Assembly (NCBI GenBank): GCA_032251335.1
Contig: JAVVDW010000005.1
Coordinates: 1 to 64,000, forward strand
DNA from: UM-FILTER-40-17 sp032251335
GTDB taxonomy: Bacteria > Bacteroidota > Bacteroidia > Flavobacteriales > Flavobacteriaceae
Length of the DNA stretch: 64,000 nucleotides
Direction: 5' to 3'
Shown here: piece by piece, positions 24,060 to 33,292 of the stretch
How positions within the stretch are numbered: the first letter of the stretch is position 1
How the letters are laid out: the number at the start of each line of letters is the position of its first letter
Notes under the pieces: model-generated
The model's input: the letters and a program-made list of their open reading frames with translations, nothing else
Told to the model about the DNA's origin: nothing
Databases searched by the model: none
Position numbers and translations under genes: made by a program

Positions 24060-25886
24060 ATGAAATTAAAATTACTCTCGTTTCTATTATTCTTTTCTCT
24101 TTTTGTCAGTGCCCAACAAGCCTATTACAGCGATGTAAACCTCACGCTTACAGGCATTCCGCTTCGCGATGCATTGGCCACCAAGGTCATCAACACACAT
24201 ACAAAAGTGCTCGACTACACACCGGGCGTTTGGGAAGCTGACCGGATTGTTGACCTCAACCCGGATGACCCGACCCTATCCAAAGTCTTGTTAATTTATG
24301 GTTTTGATGACACAGATGGCAGCGTAATCAATGACCGGACGCGCGACAAAAACAACAATGGCGGAAATGTGGGCCAATGGAACCGGGAGCATGTGTATCC
24401 GCAATCAACCGGTGGGTTTGACACAAGCCCCGGACCGGGGACAGATGTTCACCACGTGCGTGCCTCCGATGTGCAATTCAATGGGCAAAGAAACAACCTT
24501 CCCTTTGTAGCAGGAAGTGGCAATGCCGGCGCTGTGGGCGGCGGTTGGTACCCCGGTGATGAATGGAAAGGCGATGTAGCACGGATGATTATGTATATGT
24601 ATTTGCGATACGGAAACCAAACACTGCCAAGCAATGTCTCCATTGGAAATGTAAACAGCATCGATGTCAATATGATAGATTTGTTGTTGCAATGGAATGC
24701 CGAAGACCCCGTTTCTCAAGTGGAAGACAACCGGAACAACTATTTGGAAAATGCTTCCAATACTTACGGGCAAGGCAACCGGAATCCTTTTATAGACGAA
24801 CCTTTTTTGGCAACACGTATATGGGGCGGCCCTGCTGCCGAAGACCGCTGGGGCATTTTTTCTGTTGCACCCGACTCTACGCCGCCGTCTGTGCCCAACG
24901 GGCTTACCGCATCCAACGTTACTGCCACTTCTCTTTCCCTCAGCTGGAATGCATCTACCGATGATACTGAAGTCACCGGTTATGAGGTTTTTCAAAACGG
25001 CTCAACTATAGGAACAACCCCCACCACTTCTCTAAATGTGACAAACCTGATTGCCTCGACTACTTATACTTTCACCGTGACTGCTTTCGATGCAGAAAAC
25101 AACACCTCTTTGCCCAGTACAGAACTGCAAGTGACGACTGCCTCTTCTGGTGGCAGCGGCATCCCCGATTTGTTTTTCTCTGAATATGTGGAAGGATCTT
25201 CCAATAACAAGGCATTGGAGATTGCCAATTTCACAGGTGCTGTGGTGGATTTATCCGTGTACACCATTCAAAAACAAGCCAACGGCGCCGGGGTTTGGGG
25301 AAGTTCTTATTCATTTACAACACCTACTTTGGCCGATGGTTCGGTTTTGGTCGTTACGAACAGTCTGTCAAACCCAACGCTTTTGGGTTTAGCCGATGAA
25401 ACCAGGGGCGGAGCGCCACTCGATTTTAATGGAAACGACCCGGTTGGCCTCTTCAAAAATGGGGTTTTGATTGATATCATCGGTACGTTTAACAATACGG
25501 CAAACTTTTCTATCAACGAAACCATGCGCAGAAAACCAACCGTCACCTCACCCAACACTACTTTTGATAAAATTGCAGAATGGGATGTTTTTCCAACCGA
25601 TACTTTTGACGGTTTGGGAAATCACACGCTCTCCACAGATGATTTTTCCACAACCGGGTTCAAAATGTTTCCCAATCCGGTGTCTGGCGGTCACTTGTTT
25701 ATTCAAACGCAACAGCTTATCTCCCAAGTTTCTATCTATAATATTTTGGGCCAAGAGGTTTTACGGTTCAGCCAACCCGATAAAGACAAACCATTGTCTG
25801 TGAACAGCCTTAAAAAAGGGATTTACTTGGCCAAAATTGCATTGGAAAATGCGCAGACCATCACCCGAAAAATCATCGTCAACTAA
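24060..25886 (+). CDS. Secreted endonuclease I with FN3, lamin-tail and T9SS sorting domains
   Basis: A 608-residue secreted protein. In order: signal peptide 1-18 (FSLFVSA before QQ); endonuclease I domain (PF04231) about 20-270, with WNREHVYPQS (H111) and DVHHVRASD; one fibronectin III repeat about 277-363; a lamin-tail (LTD) domain about 370-485; and a C-terminal T9SS type A sorting domain from about 535 (FKMFPNPVSGGHLFIQ to TRKIIVN). It would cross the outer membrane by the type IX system and degrade extracellular DNA or RNA for nutrients. Domain borders are estimated by eye. An imperfect -7 box, TATATTCG, lies at 24021. Confidence 0.9.
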   Translation: MKLKLLSFLLFFSLFVSAQQAYYSDVNLTLTGIPLRDALATKVINTHTKVLDYTPGVWEADRIVDLNPDDPTLSKVLLIYGFDDTDGSVINDRTRDKNNNGGNVGQWNREHVYPQSTGGFDTSPGPGTDVHHVRASDVQFNGQRNNLPFVAGSGNAGAVGGGWYPGDEWKGDVARMIMYMYLRYGNQTLPSNVSIGNVNSIDVNMIDLLLQWNAEDPVSQVEDNRNNYLENASNTYGQGNRNPFIDEPFLATRIWGGPAAEDRWGIFSVAPDSTPPSVPNGLTASNVTATSLSLSWNASTDDTEVTGYEVFQNGSTIGTTPTTSLNVTNLIASTTYTFTVTAFDAENNTSLPSTELQVTTASSGGSGIPDLFFSEYVEGSSNNKALEIANFTGAVVDLSVYTIQKQANGAGVWGSSYSFTTPTLADGSVLVVTNSLSNPTLLGLADETRGGAPLDFNGNDPVGLFKNGVLIDIIGTFNNTANFSINETMRRKPTVTSPNTTFDKIAEWDVFPTDTFDGLGNHTLSTDDFSTTGFKMFPNPVSGGHLFIQTQQLISQVSIYNILGQEVLRFSQPDKDKPLSVNSLKKGIYLAKIALENAQTITRKIIVN

Positions 25887-25922
25887 TCTGTTTTTAGGCT
25901 TAAAACTTTATGCGAAAATACG

Positions 25923-25930
25923 TACTTTTG
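25923..25930 (+). promoter_or_regulatory. -7 promoter box for purL
   Basis: TACTTTTG fits TAnnTTTG, 27 bases before the ATG at 25958. Confidence 0.6.
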
Positions 25931-25957
25931 AAGGCGTATTTCCGTAAGATTTTATAG

Positions 25958-28900
25958 ATGATTTATTTTTTTGAAAATCAAAACCGTACGGTCTATGCCG
26001 TGCAAACAATTGTCCAACTTTCAACGGCCGATTTTTCTAAATTGGCATGGCTGTTCGGCGGCGAACTGCTCAAATCTGCAACGACAAATATCCCGCAAGC
26101 ATCGCTCGACGGTTTTTTTGTAGGCCCGCGTGCCGCCATGATTACCCCTTGGAGCACCAATGCAGTCGAAATTACTCAAAATATGGCGGTTGAAGGAATC
26201 GTCCGGATTGAAGAATTTCGAAAAGTGGATGAAACTTTTTCGGGCTTTGACCCGATGCTCTCTCAAAAATACAATCAACTCAACCAGTATATTTTCGACA
26301 TCCACCTGCAACCCGAAGCGGTTTTGGAAATCGACAACATCTCAGCGTACAACCAAAAAGAAGGCCTGTCTTTAAATGAAGACGAAGTCGAATATCTGCA
26401 AAAACTTTCGCTCAAATTGGGCAGGAAACTTACGGATTCCGAAGTTTTCGGATTTTCTCAAGTAAATTCCGAACACTGTCGCCACAAGATTTTCAACGGG
26501 ACTTTTGTGATTGATGGCCAAGAAAAACCGGGTTCGCTTTTTAAACTGATCAAAAAAACTTCCGAAGCATATCCCAACGGCATCGTTTCGGCCTATAAAG
26601 ACAATGTGGCTTTTGTGAAAGGGCCGAAAGTGACGCAATTCGCCCCAAAATCTCCTGAAAAACCTGATTTTTACCAAGAAAAAGATTTTGATTCGGTACT
26701 TTCCTTAAAGGCCGAAACGCATAATTTCCCAACCACAGTTGAACCCTTTAATGGCGCGGCAACCGGTTCGGGTGGCGAAATCCGCGACCGTCTGGCCGGT
26801 GGGCAAGGCTCAATTCCTTTGGCCGGAACGGCTGTTTACATGACGGCTTACTCCCGGCTCAAAAGTGACCGCCCTTGGGAAAATGGTATGCCTGCACGGA
26901 AATGGCTCTACCAAACACCTTTGGACATTCTCATCAAGGCTTCTAACGGCGCTTCAGATTTTGGCAATAAATTCGGACAACCGCTCATCGCGGGCTCGTT
27001 GTTCACTTTTGAACACGAGGAACACCAACGCAAACTCGGTTTTGACAAAGTCATCATGTTGGCAGGCGGTGTCGGCTATGGTAAAGCCAATCAGGCACAA
27101 AAGCATACACCCAAACCGACTGATGATGTTGTCCTGCTCGGCGGCGACAACTACCGAATCGGGATGGGCGGTGCGGCAGTTTCCTCAGCCGATACGGGCG
27201 AGTTTCACAGCGGCATCGAACTCAATGCCGTGCAACGTTCCAACCCGGAGATGCAAAAACGGGTAGCCAATGCCGTCCGCGGCATGGTAGAAAGCGATGT
27301 AAACCCCATTGTTTCCATCCACGACCACGGTGCGGGCGGACACCTCAACTGCCTGTCGGAATTGGTCGAAGAAACCGGTGGCATCATTGATTTAGACAAA
27401 CTTCCCATCGGCGACCCGACACTTTCAGCCAAAGAAATCATTGGGAATGAATCGCAGGAGCGTATGGGTTTGGTCATAGCCAAAAAAGATACGGAAACCC
27501 TCAAAAGGATTGCTGAACGCGAACGATCTCCATTTTATGTGGTGGGCGAAGTGACAGGCGATCATCGGTTTGTGTTCGAATCCAAAACAAAAGGAGAAAA
27601 ACCGATGGATTTGGCCTTGTCCGAAATGTTTGGCAGTTCGCCCAAAACTTTTATGCACGACCGGACGGTTGACAGAAAATATGAAACAGTTCGGTATACT
27701 GAAACAGAAATCAAAAATTATACAGCACAAATCCTCAAACTGGAAGCCGTCGCTTGCAAAGATTGGCTGACCAACAAGGTCGATCGCTGTGTGGGCGGAC
27801 GCGTAGCCAAGCAACAATGTGCCGGCCCGTTGCAATTGCCGCTGAACAATGTTGGGGTCATGGCGCTGGATTATAAAGGCAAAAACGGTATCGCCACCTC
27901 CATTGGGCATTCGCCGGTTTCTGCCCTAATTGATGCCGCTGCCGGTAGCCGGAACAGCATAGCCGAAGCCTTGACCAACATCTTGTGGGCACCTTTGGAA
28001 AACGGGCTCAAAAGCGTGTCGCTTTCCGCCAATTGGATGTGGCCTTGCCGCAACGAAGGGGAAGATGCCCGACTATACGAAGCCGTGCAGGCCTGTTCGG
28101 ATTTTGCCATCGCCTTGGGCATCAACATTCCCACAGGAAAAGATTCGCTGTCGATGAAACAAAAATACCCCGATGGTGATGTCATCGCACCGGGAACTGT
28201 CATTATTTCTGCGGCGGGACATTGTTCGGACATTCAAAATATCGTGGAACCGGTTTTTCAAAAAAATGCCGGATCGGTTTACTACATCAATTTTTCACAA
28301 GACGATTTTAAATTGGGCGGTTCGTCCTTTGCACAAACGCAAAACAAGGTAGGCGAAGAAGCCCCAGATATTCAAAACCCTGATTATTTCAAAAGAGCTT
28401 TTGAAGCAGTTCAGCAATTAATCACAGACCATCAAATTGCAGCCGGGCACGATGTCGGCAGCGGCGGGTTGATTACGACTCTTTTAGAAATGTGTTTTGC
28501 CGATACAAACTTGGGTGCACACATCAGTTTCAAGAATTTTCGGGAGAAAGATTTGGTCAAGATTTTGTTCTCAGAAAACATCGGTATCGTTGTTCAAGCA
28601 AAAGATGATGTTGCTTTTGAAAGCAAACTCAAAAAGGAAGGTGTCGAATTTTTCAAAATCGGAACGGTCGATGCTTCTGCAACCTTATCCATCGACGGAC
28701 AGGTATTCGACATACCGCAATTCAGGGATCTTTGGTTTGAAACTTCCTATCTGTTAGACCGCAACCAAACCCAAAACAACAAGGCAGAAGAGCGTTTTCG
28801 GAATTATAAAAACCAACCGTTGGTGTATGAATTTCCGGAACAATTTACAGGTGATTTAAAAAGGTTTGAAGACGGGAAAGACTACTCGACTCCGTTCGAA

Positions 28901-29689
28901 GTGACAACAGAAAAAACAAAGTTTGTAAAAACTAAAAGGCCCAAAGCAGCCGTCATCCGCGAGAAAGGCAGCAACAGCGAACGCGAAATGGCCAATGCCA
29001 TGTTTTTGGCCGGGTTTGATGTGAAAGACGTACACATGACCGATCTCATTTCGGGCAGGGAGAATTTGGAAGACATTCAGTTTATCGGTGCAGTTGGCGG
29101 TTTTTCAAATTCGGATGTGTTAGGCTCTGCCAAAGGTTGGGCCGGCGCGTTTTTATACAACGAAAAAGCCAACACGGCACTCAAAAAATTCTTCCAACGT
29201 GAAGACACTTTGTCGGTGGGCATTTGCAACGGTTGCCAGCTTTTTATGGAATTGGAATTGATCCATCCGGAGTTGGAAGTCCACGGGAAGTTACTGCACA
29301 ACGATTCGCACAAACACGAGAGTATTTTCACTTCTGTGAAAGTGCAGGAAAACCATTCGGTGATGCTAAAAACTTTAGCCGGAACTACTTTGGGTGTTTG
29401 GGTTTCGCACGGAGAAGGCAAATTTAACTTGCCTTTGGCGGAAGAAAATTATCACATCGTGGCCAAATACGCTTATGATGCTTACCCGGCCAACCCGAAC
29501 GGCTCGGACTACAACACGGCGATGCTTTGCGACAAGACCGGCAGGCATTTGGTGATGATGCCGCACATAGAACGTTCTACTTTTCCATGGAATTGGGCGT
29601 ATTATCCCAAAGACAGAAAAGATGAGGTATCGCCATGGTTGGAAGCCTTTGTCAATGCGCGGAAGTGGATTTTAGAGAGACACTCTTAG
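25958..29689 (+). CDS. purL: Phosphoribosylformylglycinamidine synthase (large single-chain type)
   Basis: A 1243-residue FGAM synthase that converts FGAR, glutamine and ATP to FGAM in purine synthesis. It is the fused form with three parts: an N-terminal PurS-like domain, the synthetase core (QVNSEHCRHKIFNG, KAETHNFPTTVEPFNGAATG, HDHGAGGHLNCLSELVEE), and a C-terminal class I glutamine amidotransferase with nucleophile Cys in SVGICNGCQLF and His-Glu near PHIERSTFPWNW. Length and order match E. coli PurL. It has its own promoter. Codon use looks like its neighbours. Confidence 0.97.
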   Translation: MIYFFENQNRTVYAVQTIVQLSTADFSKLAWLFGGELLKSATTNIPQASLDGFFVGPRAAMITPWSTNAVEITQNMAVEGIVRIEEFRKVDETFSGFDPMLSQKYNQLNQYIFDIHLQPEAVLEIDNISAYNQKEGLSLNEDEVEYLQKLSLKLGRKLTDSEVFGFSQVNSEHCRHKIFNGTFVIDGQEKPGSLFKLIKKTSEAYPNGIVSAYKDNVAFVKGPKVTQFAPKSPEKPDFYQEKDFDSVLSLKAETHNFPTTVEPFNGAATGSGGEIRDRLAGGQGSIPLAGTAVYMTAYSRLKSDRPWENGMPARKWLYQTPLDILIKASNGASDFGNKFGQPLIAGSLFTFEHEEHQRKLGFDKVIMLAGGVGYGKANQAQKHTPKPTDDVVLLGGDNYRIGMGGAAVSSADTGEFHSGIELNAVQRSNPEMQKRVANAVRGMVESDVNPIVSIHDHGAGGHLNCLSELVEETGGIIDLDKLPIGDPTLSAKEIIGNESQERMGLVIAKKDTETLKRIAERERSPFYVVGEVTGDHRFVFESKTKGEKPMDLALSEMFGSSPKTFMHDRTVDRKYETVRYTETEIKNYTAQILKLEAVACKDWLTNKVDRCVGGRVAKQQCAGPLQLPLNNVGVMALDYKGKNGIATSIGHSPVSALIDAAAGSRNSIAEALTNILWAPLENGLKSVSLSANWMWPCRNEGEDARLYEAVQACSDFAIALGINIPTGKDSLSMKQKYPDGDVIAPGTVIISAAGHCSDIQNIVEPVFQKNAGSVYYINFSQDDFKLGGSSFAQTQNKVGEEAPDIQNPDYFKRAFEAVQQLITDHQIAAGHDVGSGGLITTLLEMCFADTNLGAHISFKNFREKDLVKILFSENIGIVVQAKDDVAFESKLKKEGVEFFKIGTVDASATLSIDGQVFDIPQFRDLWFETSYLLDRNQTQNNKAEERFRNYKNQPLVYEFPEQFTGDLKRFEDGKDYSTPFEVTTEKTKFVKTKRPKAAVIREKGSNSEREMANAMFLAGFDVKDVHMTDLISGRENLEDIQFIGAVGGFSNSDVLGSAKGWAGAFLYNEKANTALKKFFQREDTLSVGICNGCQLFMELELIHPELEVHGKLLHNDSHKHESIFTSVKVQENHSVMLKTLAGTTLGVWVSHGEGKFNLPLAEENYHIVAKYAYDAYPANPNGSDYNTAMLCDKTGRHLVMMPHIERSTFPWNWAYYPKDRKDEVSPWLEAFVNARKWILERHS

Positions 29690-29787
29690 ACAGTTTTACA
29701 GCTAAAAATTTCGTGAAACAAACCGAATTTAGCAATCTGTTTGAAATGAATTAAACACAAAAGGAATTGTAAATTGTCGAAAATCTT

Positions 29788-30579
29788 TTAAAGATAAACA
29801 GCTATCAGTTTGGCTAAAGTAGTTTCCGCATTTTTTAAAGTTAAAGTGTCCTGTTTCACAATGTAGTTATCTGTGTTTTGAAGCGCTTCTAAAAATTCAC
29901 CTTCATATTCAACATCTTGACAAGCCATGAGTGTAGATCGCATTTTTGAAAAACTTACCAATGTATCACCGGAAAGTTCATAGCTACCACCAATCGAATT
30001 ACATCCGCCGTTTCCGTAAAGCTGATTGTCCTCATGGTTCAGGGTGATAAACGGTTCTTTACTGTTTTCGTCAAAATGTATGCTTTTTCCATTTAGATGA
30101 ATCAAGCGCCAATGTTTATCTGTAATTATGGTGTCAGGTATTATTTTTTGCAAAAAGTACATTTCGGATGGCAGGTCACTCTCAATCTTTTTCCCTTCTT
30201 GGTTTAGCACAATCAAATGGTTTTCACCCACTTGATAATGCATCATAGCTTTTGCATCCTTTTGCTCCATTCGAATTTTATTTTTCGTATCATCCCAAGT
30301 AAATAAACCGTTGCTTCTAAACACCTTGTCGCTTTTGCCTAGGTATTTTGTTTCGATTTCATAGGTTGAATGATTGCTCAATCTGATTTGTGTCCGGATG
30401 CCTTCACAATCGGCACAGGGCAAAGTACCCACATAAACGCCGGGCCAATCGAGCGAAGTTTGGCTATTGTCTGCCATAGGTATGGTCTTATCGGTTTTGT
30501 CTTGCTGTGTTTTGTCGCCAAAATTACAAGATGTGAGCAAGACCGCAGTCATTGCTAGTAAAAGGATTGATGGTTTCAT
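29788..30579 (-). CDS. Lipoprotein with NlpE and META/HslJ domains
   Basis: A 263-residue predicted lipoprotein with signal ILLLAMTAVLLTSC. Residues about 45-140 resemble the NlpE N-terminal domain, with the CxxC motif YVGTLPCADCEGIRT. Residues about 150-255 form a META/HslJ domain (DKHWRLIHLNGK, LYGNGGCNSIGGSY, STLMAC). Such envelope lipoproteins are linked to copper and envelope stress in other bacteria; the role here is inferred. The ATG at 30579 is chosen over one at 30603, because the latter lies inside the spacer of hairpin repeat C. The gene begins right after two repeat copies. Confidence 0.85.
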   Translation of the reverse strand: MKPSILLLAMTAVLLTSCNFGDKTQQDKTDKTIPMADNSQTSLDWPGVYVGTLPCADCEGIRTQIRLSNHSTYEIETKYLGKSDKVFRSNGLFTWDDTKNKIRMEQKDAKAMMHYQVGENHLIVLNQEGKKIESDLPSEMYFLQKIIPDTIITDKHWRLIHLNGKSIHFDENSKEPFITLNHEDNQLYGNGGCNSIGGSYELSGDTLVSFSKMRSTLMACQDVEYEGEFLEALQNTDNYIVKQDTLTLKNAETTLAKLIAVYL

Positions 30580-30612
30580 CTGTTTATTTTTATTGTTTTT
30601 CATCGGTCAGAT

Positions 30613-30669
30613 GGAACACCCTAAATAATCATGCCCCTGTGTGCAATTTTTTTTACATGGGTGTTTCAT
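30613..30669 (-). repeat. Hairpin repeat family, copy C
   Basis: Reads on the minus strand from ATGAAACACCCATG to TTAGGGTGTTCC, with arms AACACCC / GGGTGTT. It is nearly identical to copy B. The spacer CCATCTGACCGATG leads into AAACAGATGAAA, the start of the NlpE/META lipoprotein. Confidence 0.9.
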
Positions 30670-30702
30670 GTGTTTATTTTAATGGTTATAAAGCGGTCAC
30701 AT

Positions 30703-30758
30703 GGAACGCCCAAAATAATCATGCGCTTGTGTGCAAAATTTTTACATGGGCGTTTCAT
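30703..30758 (-). repeat. Hairpin repeat family, copy D
   Basis: Minus-strand copy with arms AACGCCC / GGGCGTT. Its spacer CATGTGACCGCTTTATAACC runs into AAACACATGAAA, where copy C begins. The A/T tract is A5T4 (9 bases). Confidence 0.88.
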
Positions 30759-30776
30759 GTATTTATAATTATTGAT

Positions 30777-30794
30777 TTCGACTTTGCTCAATAC
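30777..30794 (-). repeat. Degenerate REP-like tail next to copy D
   Basis: TTCGACTTTGCTCAATAC on the plus strand matches the REP-like word of copies A and E with a few changes. It lies just before copy D on the minus strand and looks like the tail of a further unit whose hairpin core is lost. Bases 30795-30966 show nothing else I recognise. Confidence 0.6.
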
Positions 30795-30966
30795 AATTAT
30801 TTTTAAACAAAACTAAAAAACGCCTCGATATTTTCAACAAAGACTAGTAAATATACCTATTTGATAAAAATAAGATTTATTTGAAATACTTTCTGTACAA
30901 TCCTAAAGTTAAAAAAGGAAACTTCGATATTAGCTTATAAAAATTCGATTATAGGATATTGGGAAA

Positions 30967-31000
30967 CAAAAAACCCCACAGCTTTATCACTATGGGGTTT
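30967..31000 (-). terminator. Terminator after hsp20
   Basis: Stem AAACCCCA / TGGGGTTT with a 14-base loop; on the minus strand it runs into a T-rich tail. Confidence 0.8.
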
Positions 31001-31025
31001 CGTTTTGAAAAAACCACTAAGCAGA

Positions 31026-31460
31026 TTAGGCTATTTCAATCATTTTTTTGGGTTTTGGAAGCGCTTCTTTGCGTTTGGGCAAATTAAGCGTCAAAATACC
31101 TTCTTTATAGGTAGCTTTGATGTGTGCTTCGTCAACGCTTTCGGGTAAGGTGAAAGAGCGTTTGAAAGAGGAAAATCCAAACTCTTTTCTGGTGTAGCGT
31201 TCTTCTTTGTTTTCTTCCACATGTTCTGTTTTTTCTTCAGAAGAAATGGTGAGCACATTGTCGTCGACTTCGATGACAAAATCTTCTTTTTTCTTGCCGG
31301 GAGCTGCCAATTCCAGCGCAAAACTGCGGTCTGTTTCTTTGATGTTTACGGCCGGAATTTCCAATCCCATGGAAAGTTTACCGCCAAAAAAATCAGGTTT
31401 CAAAAATTCGTCAATGACGGATGGAAACCAAAAGTCGTTGTTTGTTTTTACGAGTGTCAT
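31026..31460 (-). CDS. Small heat shock protein, Hsp20/alpha-crystallin family
   Basis: A 144-residue ATP-independent holdase chaperone that forms oligomers. The N-terminal arm (1-40) precedes an alpha-crystallin domain (about 40-130): IPAVNIKETDRSFALELAAPG, DDNVLTISSEEK, FGFSSFKRSFTLPE and the GILTLNLPK strand. A short C-terminal tail holds KKMIEIA in place of a strict IXI motif. It is monocistronic, with a terminator just downstream. The upstream region shares a stress-type motif with clpB. Confidence 0.95.
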   Translation of the reverse strand: MTLVKTNNDFWFPSVIDEFLKPDFFGGKLSMGLEIPAVNIKETDRSFALELAAPGKKKEDFVIEVDDNVLTISSEEKTEHVEENKEERYTRKEFGFSSFKRSFTLPESVDEAHIKATYKEGILTLNLPKRKEALPKPKKMIEIA

Positions 31461-31572
31461 GATGTTTATATTTTAAAGTTAGACAATTATTTACTTGACC
31501 GAAATTACATAGCCGGAGGCTTTAAATACATGCGGATGAGCGCTTGCGGTTTTAAATTTTCTGTTTACACAT

Positions 31573-31618
31573 CCACAATTTACATTCCAATCCAAAAATG
31601 ATGTCATTTTGTCTTTAA
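31573..31618 (-). promoter_or_regulatory. Putative stress promoter of hsp20 (shared with clpB)
   Basis: On the minus strand: TTAAAGACAAAATGACA, then TTTTTGG, then TTGGAATGTAAATTG. The GG and the following G are 10 bases apart, followed by T rather than C. The 13-mer TGTCATTTTGTCT lies on the plus strand at 31602-31614. The expected leader to the ATG at 31460 would be about 100 bases. Confidence 0.5.
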
Positions 31619-31622
31619 CATC

Positions 31623-31647
31623 CTGACTTTAAGTGTCATAAAGTCAG
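31623..31647. promoter_or_regulatory. Inverted repeat between hsp20 and mnmE
   Basis: Perfect 8-base arms CTGACTTT / AAAGTCAG around a 9-base spacer, just upstream of the putative hsp20 promoter. It could be an activator or repressor site for hsp20. Confidence 0.45.
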
Positions 31648-31712
31648 TTTCGTTGAAAATTATGACGCTTTTTCAAGTAAATAACCTGCGCTGAGGTTGC
31701 TTTAAAATTCCT

Positions 31713-31720
31713 TAGTTTTG
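31713..31720 (+). promoter_or_regulatory. -7 promoter box for mnmE
   Basis: TAGTTTTG fits TAnnTTTG, 12 bases before the ATG at 31733. The TTG inside it is a false start. Confidence 0.6.
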
Positions 31721-31732
31721 CAAAAAAAAAGT

Positions 31733-33130
31733 ATGCATCAAGAAACCATCGTCGCATTGGCCACACCTTCGGGTGCCGGTGCCATTGCCGTGATTCGGTT
31801 GTCCGGTTTGGATGCCATTGCAAAGGTATCCGAGATTTTTCAATCGGTATCGGGCAAGGATTTGCTACAGCAAAAAACACATACGATTCACTTGGGCTAC
31901 ATACGCGACAAGGAAACGGTGCTAGACCAGGTTCTGGTTTCTATTTTTAAAACCCCACATTCTTATACAGGCGAAGATGTAGTAGAAATTTCTTGTCACG
32001 GTTCTGTTTTTATTCAACAGCAAATCATCCAATTATTACTCAGACAGGGATGCCGTATGGCACAAGCCGGCGAGTTTACCCTATGGGCGTTTCTCAACGG
32101 CAAAATGGATCTCAGCCAGGCCGAAGCTGTGGCAGATTTGATTGCTTCTGAAAATCAGGCGAGTCATCAAATTGCCATACAACAAATGCGTGGTGGTTTT
32201 AGCCAAGAAATTGGTAAGTTGCGTGAAGAACTGCTCAATTTTGCCTCACTCATCGAACTCGAACTGGATTTTTCGGAAGAAGATGTCGAATTTGCAGACC
32301 GAACACAATTTAAACAACTGCTAGACAAAATAGAACATATCCTCAAGCCGTTGATAGATTCATTTGCGGTTGGAAACGTTATCAAAAACGGGATTCCCGT
32401 CGCGATTGTTGGTGAGCCCAATGTCGGAAAATCCACTTTACTCAATGCGCTGCTCAACGAAGAGCGCGCTATTGTCTCTGAAATTGCCGGCACCACGCGC
32501 GACACCATCGAAGACGAATTGGTGATTGAAGGCATCGGTTTTCGTTTTATAGACACGGCGGGTATTCGAGAAACGTCAGACCATATTGAAGGTTTGGGCA
32601 TCAAACGCACTTTTGAAAAGATTGAACAGGCTCAAGTAGTCATTTATTTGTTGGATGGACAAACGTATAAAACCCAAGGTTCAAATCACATTCGGGAAAT
32701 TGAAAAAATCAAAAACAAGTATCCGCACAAACCGTTGGTAGTTGTTATCAACAAAGTGGATCTGGTTTCTGAACAAGACATTTTTAACATACGGACGCAG
32801 CTTGAAGCGCTACAGCTTAGTCTAAGAAGCATTTCTGCTAAAAACAAAACCGGTATAGAGGAACTGAAAAGCACTCTAATTTCTTTTGTAAATACCGGCG
32901 CGCTGCACAGCGATGCGACCATCGTGACCAATACGCGCCACTACGATGCTTTGCAAAAATCTCTGCAAGAAATTCAAAAAGTAAAAGGAGGTTTGCAGTC
33001 GGGCTTAACGGCCGACTTGATGGCGGTAGACATCCGTCAGGCGTTGTATCACTTGGGAGAAATTACAGGGCAAGTATCTAACGATGAGTTACTTGGAAAT
33101 ATTTTTGCGAATTTTTGTATCGGAAAGTAA
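31733..33130 (+). CDS. mnmE: tRNA modification GTPase MnmE
   Basis: A 465-residue G protein that, with MnmG, adds the aminomethyl-type group to U34 of certain tRNAs. The N-terminal tetrahydrofolate-binding domain begins ETIVALATPSGAGAIAVIRLSG. The inserted G domain has G1 GEPNVGKS (227-234), the GTTRD switch, DTAG and NKVD. The protein ends with the catalytic motif CIGK. All hallmarks are intact. It is expressed from its own promoter, divergent from hsp20. Confidence 0.97.
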   Translation: MHQETIVALATPSGAGAIAVIRLSGLDAIAKVSEIFQSVSGKDLLQQKTHTIHLGYIRDKETVLDQVLVSIFKTPHSYTGEDVVEISCHGSVFIQQQIIQLLLRQGCRMAQAGEFTLWAFLNGKMDLSQAEAVADLIASENQASHQIAIQQMRGGFSQEIGKLREELLNFASLIELELDFSEEDVEFADRTQFKQLLDKIEHILKPLIDSFAVGNVIKNGIPVAIVGEPNVGKSTLLNALLNEERAIVSEIAGTTRDTIEDELVIEGIGFRFIDTAGIRETSDHIEGLGIKRTFEKIEQAQVVIYLLDGQTYKTQGSNHIREIEKIKNKYPHKPLVVVINKVDLVSEQDIFNIRTQLEALQLSLRSISAKNKTGIEELKSTLISFVNTGALHSDATIVTNTRHYDALQKSLQEIQKVKGGLQSGLTADLMAVDIRQALYHLGEITGQVSNDELLGNIFANFCIGK

Positions 33131-33292
33131 TTTACTTTTTGGGTCTTGTACCTACGTAAATGTACAGGTTAAAATAGATTCTAGTTGCATTTGTGTCTTG
33201 AATCCGGATTCTAAAAAAGTGTGTCGTAAGGTTGCATGGAATCTTTACATCTTTTATAAACTTTGTCGTGGCTCACCGCTGTAATGTTAGGA

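Noticed and set aside
24405..24995. A 196-codon open frame antisense to the endonuclease I gene
   Set aside because: It lies wholly opposite a gene with clear domains, has no family motif and looks like a codon-use shadow.
30579..30603. Upstream ATG at 30603 for the NlpE/META lipoprotein
   Set aside because: It lies in the spacer of repeat C and would add eight polar residues (MKNNKNKQ) before a normal signal peptide; the ATG at 30579 fits the shared AAACAGATGAAA context.
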